From the NCBI RefSeq assembly GCF_027943255.1, contig NC_072894.1:78655601-78719600 (forward strand): a DNA stretch of 64,000 nt, given 5' to 3'. The notes beneath the pieces were generated by a model, which was not told where the DNA came from, ran no database searches, and saw only the letters and a list, made by a program, of their open reading frames with translations. Source of the stretch: Anastrepha obliqua (lineage: Eukaryota; Arthropoda; Insecta; Diptera; Tephritidae). This document shows positions 12,223-23,369 of this stretch, piece after piece; positions within the stretch are counted from its first letter, which is position 1, and each line of letters opens with the position of its first letter. The position numbers were made by a program, and so were the translations under genes.

Positions 12223-12653
12223 GATTTGGCGTATTGTAAATATTTGGTCGATGGTAGACTTTGGTTGACGGTGGGCTTCAGCCTTTCACACAATATGCTC
12301 GCTAGAACCTTATAGGCGATATTTAGAAGACTAATCCCGCGGTAATTGGCACAAATTGCAGGATCGCCCTTCTTATGGATTGGGCAGAGCACACTTAAAT
12401 TCCAATCGGCAGGCATGCTTTCATCCGACCATATTTTGCATAGGAGCTGATGAATGCACGTTACCAGCTCCTCGCCGCCATGTTTGAATAGCTCAGCTGG
12501 CAGTCCATCGGCGCCTGCGGCTTTGTTGTTCTTTAGCCGAGTTATCGCTATTCTCACCTCATCATGGTCGGGTAGCAGAACGTCAATTCCGTCGTCGACG
12601 ATTGGGGTATCGGGATCTTCACATTCTCTGAGACATGCGGTGACGTCAGTCAC
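12093..12653 (-). pseudogene. reverse transcriptase, N-terminal half (LINE)
   Basis: This frame holds the first reverse transcriptase motifs: KNNKAAGADGLPAEL, then DWNLSVLCPIHKKGDP, then CANYRGISLLNIAYKVLASIL. They correspond to motifs 1 and 2 of non-LTR reverse transcriptases. It then loses the frame near 12240, before motif A, and the protein continues in another frame at 12222. It is part of the LINE at 11104-12686 and cannot make a working enzyme. Confidence 0.85.
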
Positions 12654-12689
12654 CAGATCGCCGTCTTTGTTCTTACAAGACTAGTAGGG

Positions 12690-13330
12690 GTGGAAATATT
12701 AATAACAATAATAATATGTACTTTTTTTTTAATTATATCAAACAAATTAGAATAAAATTAAGTAAAATTAAATAAGATAAAATAAATTAAAATGTATGAG
12801 CTTATGGAATGTGGAGGAACCGAGGATAGCGGAAATGATGCCTGAGCTTTTGAATGAGCGCCTTCGCATATAGTATATGTTTTGTAAGCTTTACAGCTGA
12901 TAAATTTAATAAGCGCGCATCAGTGTGGTGCGGCTAAACATCTTTGGATAAATTTATTGCACCTTGTGGGTCTGTGACTCGTAGGATCGCTTATTTTCGC
13001 AGTGTACGTATAAAAATTATCATTTTTTAAGCCCTCTGAGGGTTTCGCAATTTGCTCGGCAAATGAAATGATAGACCAAAGCGTAACTTACTGCATACTT
13101 ACAAGCGGAAATGAAATTAAGCGGAATATAAAACAAAAATTAATTTAAAAAATTTTAAATAAAAATAAAGTAAGATAAAATAAAATAGTTTAAATAAAAT
13201 AAACTAAAATTAAATAAGTTAAAAAAAACAAAATTAAATGAAGAAATAAAATTAAATGAATTAGAATAAAATAAAAATAAATGAAGTAAAATAAAATTAA
13301 AATAAAATAAAACGGAATTTTGTTTTTGGT
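12690..13330. other. A-rich, low-complexity spacer
   Basis: Two A-rich tracts built from aaataaaat-like words (12720-12795 and 13120-13320) flank about 320 bp of ordinary sequence. No gene is visible. Confidence 0.7.
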
Positions 13331-14540
13331 TAGGGGTGTTTAAAATGGCTCACCTATCCAAGCTGCCATCGCAGTAATGATATGTTCAGCTTGCATAAAC
13401 TAAACAACTCTCCTTCGCCAACCGTGGAACCGCTTTCGTATTATTTCAGAGTGACCTTCCATATTTCTCATTACAAGACCTTTAACTGTACACCTGAGTT
13501 CAGGTGCCGATTATTCTTTCGAAAAATATTTTCGGTAAATCTGCTGATGCTTTGCCTTATTTTCTCCTTGTTTATTATTTTGTGATGGATAATTTCGGGA
13601 GTTATATGGCAGATTGCGCACTCCAGTGTTCGTCGTTGAATAATATTGTTAATAATAATAACGACAATAACAATAATAACTGGGTGACTCATACAACTTT
13701 GACAGCTATATGTCAAACTTCTCCTTCGCATTATACGAACGTCTTGATTATTGCCTAAAAAGGAATTGCACTATAATTTCTAATTTATCTTTATTAATTA
13801 CGACTGTACTACCATATTCAGCGTGGGCCGTATATTTCCTTCTATGCATGCAGTTGTTACTCTCGCTTTCGACCTTTCATGCTGTCGCTCGTAATCTGCT
13901 TTTAAATGCTTAGTGGGCGTCTAAAAATAACTCATATGATGCATACGATTTTTCTATCTCTGACTTTGATTTTAAAATATGCATATTGCGAAAATAGCAG
14001 GTCCCACAGAATATAACCTATTTAGGACGGTGATAATTATTAAAATTGCTAGGAGTCGTTAAAGTTGTTGTAATGAATACAAACCAATGTATATATACAT
14101 ATAATATATGTATATGTATGCATGCACATATGTACATGTATTCATGCATTTTTGCATTTCCATATTTCGCAAAGATACAGTTTTGCCCACTCTATGGTAA
14201 AGACATATTTGAATAAAAACATTTCATTTATGTGTACATAAAAATACTCGTATTTACATGATAATGCCGATACGTGTGTATGCATATAGTATATGCAATT
14301 GAAATAAAGGCCGTGCATGTATTGTATGTGCTTTATAATGCCGGTATCCATGCCCAGTAGTCAATCGTATTGTTACTCTTATAAACGCTTCTATTGATTA
14401 CTGTTATATGGAGGTGATTTATCGGTTGACATTTGCCCCGCTCTGCATCCAATATGGACTAGACTTAAACCGGTGCTAGATACTGCTTAATTAATTCAGG
14501 TCTCACAACATAATTCTAACGATGGCAGGTGCGTATTAAC
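13330..14540. other. no recognised gene; AAT/AAC microsatellite
   Basis: A degenerate trinucleotide tract of aat and aac lies at about 13638-13680. The many overlapping short frames on both strands at 13380-13910 look random. An alternating tatata/catgta tract lies at 14085-14145. Confidence 0.5.
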
Positions 14541-14543
14541 GTG

Positions 14544-14635
14544 CACGTATTAATTGGCACGTTAACCGCTTACGTGATTTTGGCCGAGTTTAACAAAGAG
14601 CGCCAGTCATTGCTTTCTCGTATTAACATTACTAC
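14544..14635 (-). mobile_element. RTE-like LINE 3' end fragment
   Basis: The sequence taattggcacgttaaccgct, then tacgtgattttggccgagtt and taacaaagagcgcc, matches the last roughly 80 bp of the LINE ending at 11104. It includes the 3' tail and the last codons. It is in the same orientation and is too short to encode anything. Confidence 0.8.
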
Positions 14636-14639
14636 AGTT

Positions 14640-15105
14640 AAATTTAAAAGATCTCGAAGTATTCACAAAGTCAGTTGAGTCAGATTTGAACTACATACAC
14701 TGGCCTTTACACTGGGATGTCTTGAAAAGATATGACAATTTATTTGTTTCTTATTTGAATTTAAAAGTTGAATTGAATTTAGGAAGCTATAGAATTGAGT
14801 TAAATTTATTGGATTTATTGAAATTGAATTTATGAAAATATATGTAGTTCATTCTCCTCCAAGAAAAATAAAATTCAAATTTAAAACTTTTTTAATAGAG
14901 TGCCACTTTAGGGAGGATAAAATATCGTGCTGAATTTTCACATATTTGTTTTTTTTTTTGCTCTGCAAATTGAACAATTCAAAGTCCAAAAGACAAAATT
15001 CGGCTTGCTGTCAGTGGAAGGAGGAATAAATAATGTGAGGAAGTTATCGAAAATAGTTAGATGCAAAGTTGCTAGGGACTTACGCCGATAAAACCGAGAG
15101 AATTA
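14640..15105. other. no recognised gene
   Basis: AT-rich sequence with many aaattgaattt-like words. Confidence 0.5.
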
Positions 15106-15109
15106 TCCA

Positions 15110-15745
15110 CAAATGAAGTCTTCATTTACTCAGCCATTTAAGCAGTTATAAAAGCGCTAGAATAATCCAGAACAGACTCATCAAAAACAGTCATAGAATG
15201 TTTTAAACTTCTAAATGATGGTATCTCAATACTAAAAAGTAAAACTAAACTGGGCACCGGGCCATAGGAATATAGCAGGAAACTGTAGAGCAGATGAACT
15301 TGCTCGAATAGGTAAAACTCTTGATAACCTGAATTGGATAAAACGTTGATACCAATGCCCATGGCCACTTGTAAACTGCTAATAGATAGGGAAACCATCA
15401 ACATTTTGCAATACAATTTGGCAAAACCTGACTGCATGCGAACTAAGCAAACAGACATGTCCGAAATGGAACAGCAGTCGCTCAAAGAGCCTTTTGAGAT
15501 TTAATAGAAAAGTTACAAGAAACATGATAAGTGTTTAGGTAACCACGCCAGAAGTTTGGACTCTCATACTACGACGAAACAATCAGACATCTTCTATGTG
15601 AGTGTGAAGGCTTAGACAGCAGGCGACTTTGCATGAATGGTACTGCATTTTTAACCGATGTAGCGGATATAGCGCATCTAAAACTAACGAAGTTTTGCTC
15701 GTTTATAAAAGCTACAGAAGGATTTAAAAACGAACCCATAGCTTA
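15110..15745 (+). pseudogene. LINE C-terminal region with RNase H remnant
   Basis: Frame changes aside, the plus strand encodes the end of a LINE polyprotein that carries RNase H. At 15251-15305 it reads WAPGHRNIAGNCRADELA, the RNase H C-terminal motif with the conserved His and final Asp. At 15570-15630 it reads ETIRHLLCECEGLDSRR, the cysteine/histidine block that follows RNase H in such elements. The product would end at 15743-15745. The reverse transcriptase is absent. Members of the I/LOA/R1-type groups have this architecture; I cannot choose among them. Confidence 0.75.
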
Positions 15746-15749
15746 AGGA

Positions 15750-17110
15750 AAAGTTCCATCTGTATCACAGTGGATCTACGACAGGTTTAAATGTTTCATT
15801 ACGACAGCCATCCTACCTACCTAACTACATAAAGTTGCTAGAGGCGGACTTGTGCGCGATGTTAATTATCAAATATAAACAGCAAACTCTTAATTTCCAT
15901 TTGCATTAAAAAGTAATATTTGCATAATGTAAACAAGTTGTTTTATTAAGCTTGTAAAACTGTGGTTCATTGAAAACCATGTGATTAATATTTTTTTTTG
16001 TGTTGTGTATAAATAACTATAGATAAAATTGTTTCGAAAATTCTCGACTCTGTAACCTAGCGGATAAATACGAGTATTGTTTGTTTTAACAATATGAGCC
16101 AAGTGGAAAATATGTAAGTTAACCAACAAATCGTTTTGTGGAAATTAAGAGTTACTTTCGAAAAGCATTTTACATGCATCGTGTAACTCAATTGCAATTG
16201 CTTTCGGAAATTCTTTAGCTTGAGAAGTTTGTTGAAAGTCTTTCCTTACTACATTTGACGGCATCATTAGTATGGTTCTCGTCGTTATTCAGAAATTGAA
16301 CGTCTGCTAGTAAAGCGCCCACAGTGCAAAGGATTATGTTAAAAAGCGGCGAACTTATAATATTTATCATCACTCCACAGTAAATTGAACCAAAGATTTT
16401 GAACTTCAAAAGCCGTATAAATAGTGCGAGCAAAAGTATTTTTTGTACCTTTAATATTCTGGTATGACCTTTTCCCTCTATACTGCCTTCGAACTATACT
16501 TATACTTCTACAGCTTTTCACTGATGGGTACATTCCACAAGCTACCACAAATCGTTTATTTGCTATTTTATAGATATATTTGATGTTATTCTGAGGCCCG
16601 TGAAATAATTATAATTGTACACTTTAAATCGCATTCAAATGACGGGGAGTAAAATATTTATTGTGGGGAAAATTAAAAATATGCACAATATATGTAAATA
16701 GAAGGCATGACCACTAAAAAATGTGTCTGACGCAGCTAGAAAGGCGGTAAGCGCGCGTGAAATGCCAGCGACCAACAGATGCTTGACGTGAAGTCTTCTC
16801 ATTTGAATACCGGAACTCTCGCTACGATAAAGCATAAATGAGCTTTACAGCATTGTTTTTGTTTTGCCGGGAAATTTATAAGCTCTTAATTGTTGAAATA
16901 ATAAATTTTCGTAGCGAACGAAAATTAAAATCAGCTGAGCTAAGCTCAATCGAACTTTTGTCGGCCCAAAGTGCAATATTGGAAGAAACGAGGAATGGAA
17001 ATATGAAAGCCGTTTTACCAGGCCGCATCATACATACGTACAATATACAAGTGTATATATAATATAATTATAATTTGTGTTTTGTCGTTTATTTGGTACT
17101 TGGCTAAAGT
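15750..17110. other. no recognised gene
   Basis: Several 60-80 codon frames at 15890-17060 on both strands have no recognisable motif and overlap one another. Nothing supports a gene. Confidence 0.5.
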
Positions 17111-17114
17111 CCAG

Positions 17115-17190
17115 CTCCAATTTGTGAAGTGATTACAGTTTTATGCCGACTCCGAATGGCAGATGGTTTTTATGAGAAGTTTTTTATTCC
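17115..17190 (-). repeat. SINE internal fragment
   Basis: The stretch ttatgccgactccgaatggc, continuing with agatggtttttatgagaag, matches the body of the tRNA-derived SINE seen complete at 35.9-36.2 kb. Neither the tRNA-like head nor the 3' tail is present. Confidence 0.7.
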
Positions 17191-17518
17191 CTGTAAAGTA
17201 TCAGGTAAACACTTTTAAGAAAAATCTATTCCGAAACAAATTTTGTATAGCATTGCCATGTGATATTAATGCAATTTACAAATTCCACTTCAATGTTGAG
17301 AATAAAATAAATATCAAATTGAAAAAAAATATATCTAACATTATTCAAAATAATAGTAGCGGGACAAATTACCAAGTTTTAACTATTTTTTGTTTTGCAT
17401 TTATTGTTTTTTATTACTAAAAAAAAAATCATAACTGCAAGCTCTAAACAAAATTTAACAATTTCCAAAACAAAAATAAAAATGTATTATAAAAGATTTC
17501 CAAATTTATAAAAAAGTT

Positions 17519-17661
17519 TTAGATATGCAGTTTTGTAGCTCACTAAATTTTAGTACACTGAAGTCCAAGTTCGCTTATGCCGAAAAATCTCGTTGATTTT
17601 TGACAATTTTTTTTTTGCTGCGGTGTTGCTCATTTTCTTCTATATAAAAGACTTCCGAACA
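17519..17661 (-). repeat. unclassified AT-rich dispersed repeat, copy A
   Basis: On the minus strand it reads gcaacaccgcagc, then a poly-A run, then aaaaatcaacgagat, and later aaaatttagtgagctacaaa followed by actgcatat. These words recur in the same order in copies at 19.2, 19.6, 23.1, 24.6, 25.5 and 53.2 kb. No coding potential or terminal repeats are seen. Confidence 0.6.
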
Positions 17662-17771
17662 TGTGCTTTATATGGAAGAAATTGAAAACTATTTTTAATG
17701 GTGTTACCACCTATTTTTTAATTCAAAAAGTATTTGAATTGCCTTAAAATTTAAAGTATTTAATACAAGTA

Positions 17772-18765
17772 CAGTCTGGCTAATAGAAGCGTGACACCCA
17801 TAACAAACTGCATTTTATGGGCTTATAATATTTATTATACCCAATTTACTATATTCAATAAAATGTATAGTCACCACCATTAGCTATAATGGCTTCACAT
17901 CTTCGAGTTCGTGTAAATTTTTGGGCAAGTTGCGGAGGTAATCGGTTCCAAATCAGCCGAATTTACCGTGATAACTGTTTGACCGTCCATATTTGCCTTC
18001 CTCTGAGTTTTTGCTTAACTATTGCCCAAACACTTTCAATAGTGTTGGCATCAGACGATGGGGAAGACCAATCTAACATTTCAATCCCATTTTGCTGTAC
18101 CCACTCGACATAGCTTCGGCTTCGATGATTAAGGGCGTTGCCTTCTATAAGATCCAAGTTTGGTTGACTTCCAAAAATTTTCGTAGCTGACAGTAATAAT
18201 GCTTTTTGGTAAATTGTATTCATCAAAACTGCATGCAAATTCACGGTAAACATAAATAAACGGTCAAATCCTTTTTCGGAGAAGCAGCCCCAAACATCAA
18301 CCATAACTGGTTGCTTAACAGTTCGTTGAAGTTATCGATTATCAGCAGAATACCAGGACCGACATATGCAAATAAGATTCATCCATGAATATTACGTTTG
18401 CCCAATTCCGTTCTGAATTTGCCTTAGTCCATGCAAGTATTTTTTCAATGTGTGATAGTGAAATCGGCAGGTTGTTCAATGTGCTCCGAAATTTGCGATA
18501 TTCAGCACATAAACGTGCTCAAATCGTGTCTTTGGATACACTAACATCACTTTTTCTTAAAAATGCTTCAGTTTCACGCTGCGATAAGTTCGACCTTGTC
18601 ATAAACAATTCAATGATCTTGTTTTGGAGAGATATTTATTTTAGGCCTCGTCCGGGGTAGTCGTCAGCATTTTTAACTTCGATGTACCGGTGTGTATATT
18701 TTTTATATAATATAACGGAACTCTAATATTGAATTTTGACGCTCATGCTTTTATTAGACACACTT
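17772..18765 (-). mobile_element. Tc1-like DNA transposon, terminus to terminus
   Basis: The left end, cagtctggctaatagaagcg at 17772, follows TA. The right end before TA at 18766 is its inverted counterpart, agreeing at 18 of 23 positions. The minus strand encodes a decayed Tc1-type DDE transposase with a readable N-terminal DNA-binding part (about 18640-18400), a TDES-like first-aspartate block disrupted by frameshifts, and a readable C-terminal half. The length of about 1 kb is slightly short for a Tc1 element because of internal losses. A related left end occurs at 62797. Confidence 0.8.
17963..18304 (-). pseudogene. Tc1-like transposase, C-terminal half
   Basis: Conserved blocks are VDVWGCFSEKGFDRL, NTIYQKALL, QQNGIEMLDW and SDANTIESVWAIVKQKLRGR. 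The last contains the final catalytic glutamate (IESVW). The block that in relatives reads EDNDPKH is here EGNALNH, so the second catalytic aspartate is replaced. The upstream half is broken by stops. The protein would be inactive. It belongs to the Tc1 element at 17772-18765. Confidence 0.85.
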
Positions 18766-18769
18766 TAAA

Positions 18770-19205
18770 TATTTAATTTTATACGCAAGAGAAGTTGGCG
18801 ACTAAATTTAATTCTTAATTAAATGTGAAATTTGTTATAAGTACATAAACTTGAACTTTAATTGAAGGCACACAAACGTACACAAACACATACACATGTG
18901 CTTCAATTACTCATAATAAATGTATAAATATTTTTTCAAGTGCTCTCGGCTGTTAAACAACTCTTAAGTGTCGCCAAATTATACCTTATAAAAACACAAA
19001 AAATACTCGTAATGTTAGTGACATTTGAACTTATAAAATGTACTCATTCTGATATATGCACACATATACTGATATATGGCACATATTTACATTTATTAAA
19101 TTGACTTAAAAAATAGGCAGCGGGAAATTACTAGTAATCATTTTCAAGAAATTATGTATAATTTTAGATTTAAGGTTTCATCACCCTGAATTTTCTTCAA
19201 AAGCA
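18770..19205. other. no recognised gene
   Basis: AT-rich sequence with cacaaacacatacacat-like words and no coding signal. Confidence 0.5.
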
Positions 19206-19211
19206 CATGTG

Positions 19212-19362
19212 CGGAAGTCTTTTATAGGGAAAAATATGCGCAACATCTCAGCGAAATAAAAATTTTCAAAAGTCGGCAAGAATTTTGAGTCAGCTGCACT
19301 TCATTTTTATACTAAATGGGTTAAAGAACTGCATACCCAGAATTTTTCTAAAAATTCTGAAT
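19212..19362 (+). repeat. unclassified AT-rich dispersed repeat, copy B
   Basis: It begins gcggaagtcttttatag, as copy A does, and continues with gcgcaacatctcagc, tcaaaagtcggcaa and gaactgcatac. It is diverged from the other copies, but the order of the shared words is kept. Confidence 0.55.
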
Positions 19363-19369
19363 GAAAAGA

Positions 19370-19625
19370 TGGCAATATTGATGTTTTTTTTTTGTTTTTT
19401 TTTCAAATTTGTGTATTTGTTGTTTTAATTATTTAAATGTATTTTTTTCTGTTTTATTAGTTTGTTTTGTAAATAATTAAATTTTTTTAATGAATTTTAT
19501 TTGTAATTGTTTTTGGTTTTTTTGCCATTTTATTTTATTTTCTTTTAAGTTTGTTTTTCTGAATTTTGTATTTTATTGTTGCTTGTTGAATAAATTTTTT
19601 TTGTTGTAGAACGCAAAACAAAAAA
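19370..19625. repeat. T-rich low-complexity tract
   Basis: Nearly continuous ttttgttttattt-like sequence on the plus strand between two copies of the unclassified repeat. No coding signal. Confidence 0.8.
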
Positions 19626-19629
19626 ATGT

Positions 19630-19860
19630 GGAGTATTTGTTATATGGAGAAAATGCGCAACACCGTCAGGAAAAAAATTACAAAAAATCAACAACAAAAA
19701 TCAAATTCAAACTTGTACTTTGTGGTGCTAAAATTTATTGTGCTATAAAACTGCATCATTCTTTGCTTTTTGAGATGTTTTGATTAAAAACCGTCAAATT
19801 TGGATGAAAAGTTTGTAGAATTTTTGTAATTTTTTTGTTTATATAAAGTCTGAAATTGGG
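19630..19860 (+). repeat. unclassified AT-rich dispersed repeat, copy C
   Basis: It carries tatggagaaaatgcgcaaca with ccgtcagg, a poly-A run, aaaatcaacaac, ctataaaactgcat and, further right, gatgaaaagtttgtag. It is one of the best-preserved left halves in the family. Confidence 0.65.
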
Positions 19861-20019
19861 ATTTACTTAAATTTTGTTAGACAATGAGCTATAATTAAAA
19901 AAAAATAATAATAATAATTATATGACATTAATTCACATTCACAAAAAGCAAAAACAAAATATCAAAATTCAAAACTGGTTAAAATGTTGATTTGGTTTCG
20001 TTTGTGGTGGGCTGTAGTT

Positions 20020-20178
20020 TGTTCTTGTTGTAGCAGTTCATCCACTTCTATCTCATCTAACCTTAGACCCACGAAACAACCTGATCGCCGGGTTGGATCC
20101 AAAGAGAGAAAGCTGTTAGGTGAATGGGTTTAAGGAAGCAAGAGAAGTGTCGTGGGGGTAGGTAATTTTGTCCGCCTT
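20020..20178 (-). mobile_element. LINE 3' end with (CAA)n-type tail
   Basis: The plus strand starts ttgttcttgttgtagcag and continues with gccgggttggatccaaagag and gtgtcgtgggggtagg. It resembles, in the same order, the 3' end of the minus-strand LINE at 43605-44275, which carries (ttg)n and gttgggtccagag. It is a short 5'-truncated copy. Homology is inferred from short shared words. Confidence 0.5.
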
Positions 20179-20179
20179 A

Positions 20180-21045
20180 TGCAGTAATGAACAAGTTTTG
20201 CATTTGTAAGTGCTTGAGAGGACAATTTCATGTGCATATTTACTATTATTATTTTTTGTTTAGCTTTTATTTATTGATTAAAACTCTTTACATAAATTTT
20301 TTTTTATATATTTTTTTTGTTCTTGTTGTTGTGCGTTTTTGTGCCACTGTATTCCTGTCACGCCAAATAGTGTCGATTGCCTGACATTTTGTTATTATGT
20401 TGCCAACATACGCACACATCCAAACACATTTACACACATACATACATAATAATTTTGTCGCTTGACAATTATGTTACAAAAGGTTCTGAGCAACAAATGA
20501 ATAGATAATAAACAAACAAAAGTAGCGTTGAGGAGGAGCCAATGTAAAATGGACGGAAACATTAAATTACTATATAAAACCACAAAGCATATCAATTACA
20601 AAAAGCTGTTTTTCTTGCCATGGGTGCTTTTTTCGTTATTTCATATAATTTACTAATTTTCATGCAGTTCACTTAGTTGTTGCAGCAAATACTTCCGTTC
20701 TGCTTTCTAAATGTGCGATAAAGCCAGAGGTTACAATAAACCAACTTTTTTCTAATTTTTTGACTCACAGCAAAGTTGGCAAAGCGAAAATCTACAATAC
20801 TTAGGCCTTTAATTTATTAATAATAACCATTAATTGTTTGACAAATTAAATATTAAGGCAAAGCAGAAAACCAGAAATATGTCTCAGCGTTAATTTTTCT
20901 GCCTCTTGATGTACATTTGTTTTTGCAATTATTGTAATTATTGCTTTATTAATATGCCTAAATAACTTTGGGGAATTTGCTGTTATATCATTTATTGAAT
21001 TAATCTTATCGTGACGCTATCATATGCATGCACATACATTCTTAA
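20180..21045. other. no recognised gene
   Basis: AT-rich sequence. Frames at 20187-20384 and 20395-20595 encode hydrophobic, low-complexity peptides typical of random AT-rich DNA. Confidence 0.5.
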
Positions 21046-21047
21046 TA

Positions 21048-21581
21048 AAGGGTTTTCCAATAAGAGGTATTATTTTGACATTCAAAGAAAAGTCCTATTT
21101 TTTAATATATGTAAATGATCGGAAGTTTATTTCATTATAAAGCGGAAGGTATGTCGTTAATAGTGGAAAATAACATCAGGCAAATGACCACCACGATCAC
21201 GATTACAGGACAATATCCTTTTCATGAAATTTTCCATAACCAAATTGCAAAGTGGCTGCCCTATGTCCTCGATAAACTCACGAATTCTATCCTAGAGGTC
21301 TTGAATCTACCCTGGGCTGTTGGCGTAGACCTTCTCTTTTACGTGGCCCAATGAAAAAAGTCACAAGATCTCGCTAGCCACTTGTAATCACCGCATCCAG
21401 AGATAACACGGTCCGGAAACTTTTCCCGTAAATGATCAATGGTTTCGTTGCTTGTGTGGCACGTAACGCCGTCTTGTTGAAAATAAACGTTCTCCAGCTC
21501 AATACCATCCACTTCCGGCCATAAAAAATCGTTAATCATCTCTCGATAGCACCGAATAACACCTGTTATTGGAAAACCCTT
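21048..21581 (-). mobile_element. mariner-like element reduced to its C-terminal half
   Basis: The left terminus, aagggttttccaataa at 21048, and the right terminus, ttattggaaaaccctt ending at 21581, are perfect inverted repeats, each flanked by TA. The element is only 534 bp, so most of it is gone. Next to the right terminus the minus strand reads straight into the middle of the transposase (CYREMINDFLWPE), so the N-terminal half has been deleted. The remaining half reaches the family's C-terminus in another frame near 21180-21120 (NRDRGGHL-like). The element could still be a substrate for transposase supplied in trans. Confidence 0.9.
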
Positions 21582-21611
21582 TATAAACATATCTGTGCTG
21601 GAGCTTGACAT
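21339..21611 (-). pseudogene. mariner-like transposase catalytic fragment
   Basis: The frame contains MINDFLWPEVDGIELENVYF, then QQDGVTCHTSNETIDHLREK with the second catalytic aspartate, then FPDRVISGCGDYKW and SCDFFHWAT. Relatives have RSCDLTPLDFFLWG at the end. The shorter SCDFFHW shows a deletion that removes the residues around the third catalytic aspartate. The frame then stops; the C-terminus continues in a shifted frame. The ATG region overlaps the right terminal repeat, so the first residues are not original transposase. Confidence 0.85.
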
Positions 21612-21735
21612 AGTAGCTTAAACAGAAATGTTTGAATAGTAAAAATATACAAGTTTTAAAATTATCGGTCAAGTTTATAGAACTCTACATATTAAGAAAA
21701 CAATTTCATTTTTATCGTAAGTTGACAAAATAATA

Positions 21736-21782
21736 GAAAAAGTTGTTTCTAATAGCGGCTGCTCCTAGGTAGGCAACGCTTA
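21736..21782 (+). repeat. SINE internal fragment
   Basis: tttctaatagcggctgctcc followed by taggtaggcaacgc corresponds to the SINE segment downstream of its tRNA-like head (copy at 26.8 kb: tttctaatagcggtcgcccc). Confidence 0.65.
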
Positions 21783-21789
21783 ACTCTAA

Positions 21790-23080
21790 TTTGAATTACT
21801 CTATTTGTATCTTAATTTTTGTTATAATTCTGTTCTGAGGTAATTGACTTTGACTGATCGTTCGATTTGCTATTACTTCATTATAGGTCCCTTTGTCATT
21901 AAAATTTATTTTCTACTTTTTAATTCGATTAGCAATAAAAGCGTGTTTTTTAGTTTTTTTAAACTATTTCTTATTTTGGGTCTGGGTTCATTCGGAGCTC
22001 TCCACTTGCCTGAAGTCTGGATTGCATTCTTCCTTTTAAACCAACCTGTAATATATATAATATAAGTCTTATTTGTACTCTAAACTTCAAGTTAGAGAGC
22101 ATTTTTCTCCTTCGATTGTGTTGTTGTCTTACAACCGATTCAAAACTTGTACATGGTTGGAAAGCCTGGAGTCTTAGATATCGTGCAATGTAAGTTTCAG
22201 GGAAATCAGAGCGAAATTGAGAGGGTTTTGACACTTTTACTGAAAGACGAAGTAACAAAAGTGAAGTAATAAGGCCATTTTTTCTGTTCATTTTCAGACA
22301 TTCAGCTGTCTTATATCATATATTACAATGTTGCCTTGTTTCGTTGGATGTTTCATGAGTTCCTTCTTTAGAGGAATGCAAATATATATTAGTACATGCG
22401 GCAATTTTGTTATTATCTATTTTCCAAATATTATTAGCTTGCAACACTTTTTTCTTCAATTATCCGTGTAAATATTTGTGAAAAAAGTGCGTAAAATATG
22501 CGAAGTGCTATTTGTTTGTGAAGAAACAAAAATTTCTATGTACAGAAAACATAGAGTTTGCTTCATGTAACAGCGGTGTGCCAATTACACATCATTCTAA
22601 GGCATGCGAGCTTCATTTTAGTTGTTTTTTTTTCATTTCTTGGAAGGAATATTTCAAGCGTTTTACAGTGAAACAATTTCTGGCAGTACCAACATCTCTG
22701 CGAAATAATTATACGACAGCAATGAAGATAGATGAAGTAGACCTTCCAATAAATGCTAAGAAAAACTGTTTTTCAAGTGCAGGATGTATTTTCACAATGT
22801 CTTTAAGTAAGCGCTTGGAAGACATACCTATTGTCGATTAATCTTTAAACAATTAATCTCTCTAAATCTCTTATACTGAACAATTTCAATTTACTAATTT
22901 AATAAGTGTTTGCAGAAACTATTACGTACCAGCAATATCAACGATAATATTGCCATGTCTACAATATACTACATACATTTACTATTCGTCTTGTGTTAAA
23001 CATTTTATAGAATCTACGCCACTATTACAACCTTAGCTGCATTTCACGCAGGCTCACATTTTTTTTGTACATATATGTAT
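21790..23080. other. no recognised gene
   Basis: A 109-codon frame at 22512-22841 (plus) is among the longer ones in the window, but its conceptual protein matches no family I know and it has no flanking signals. The rest is AT-rich. Confidence 0.45.
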
Positions 23081-23084
23081 ATGG

Positions 23085-23365
23085 AAGAATACACCCAAAA
23101 CCGTCAGCAAAAAAATTGCCAAAAATTAACGCGATCTTTGCACCACTTGAAACTTTATTGCATTCAAATTCGATGAGCTATTAAACTGTATACCTAGGTT
23201 TTATATACAAATTCTGTGTAAAAAGTTTGAAATTTCGATGCAAATTTACCCATTTTTTATAAATTTGTACAAAGTTTGAAACTTTGCGTTATATAAGTAG
23301 TTTTAGTTGTAGTATGAACTATATTTTTATAAAAGAATTCTTGAAATTAAAATAAATAAATAAAT
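23085..23365 (+). repeat. unclassified AT-rich dispersed repeat, copy D (longest)
   Basis: It carries accgtcagcaaaaaaattgc, caaaaattaacgcgatcttt, gcaccacttgaaacttta, gagctattaaactgtatac, aagtttgaaatttcgatg and, at the right, agttttagttgtagtatgaa. The last part is shared with the copy at 53.2 kb, so this copy links the left and right halves of the family. Confidence 0.65.
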
Positions 23366-23369
23366 GCTC

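Larger units (their letters stand above)
11104..12686 (-). mobile_element. RTE-like non-LTR retrotransposon, 5'-truncated
   Basis: On the minus strand this is the second half of a LINE polyprotein. It runs from just upstream of the reverse transcriptase fingers (NNKAAGADGLPAELF, about 12530-12490) to a C-terminal arginine-rich block (RPPLRWKDQVEKDL, SNWRRLARERNEW). The apurinic endonuclease that normally precedes the polymerase is missing, consistent with 5' truncation during target-primed insertion. The frame shifts near 12240 and several times between 11590 and 11340. The end at 11104 carries a tail shared with the SINE described below. Two further 3' fragments of the same LINE lie at 14.5 and 27.2 kb. 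The RTE assignment rests on the C-terminal block and is moderately sure. Confidence 0.8.

Noticed and set aside
15138..15485. 115-codon minus-strand frame
   Set aside because: It is antisense to the RNase H-bearing LINE remnant; its peptide has no motif.
22512..22841. 109-codon plus-strand frame as a possible host gene
   Set aside because: No recognisable domain, no splice context and AT-driven composition; kept only as a note in the spacer entry.
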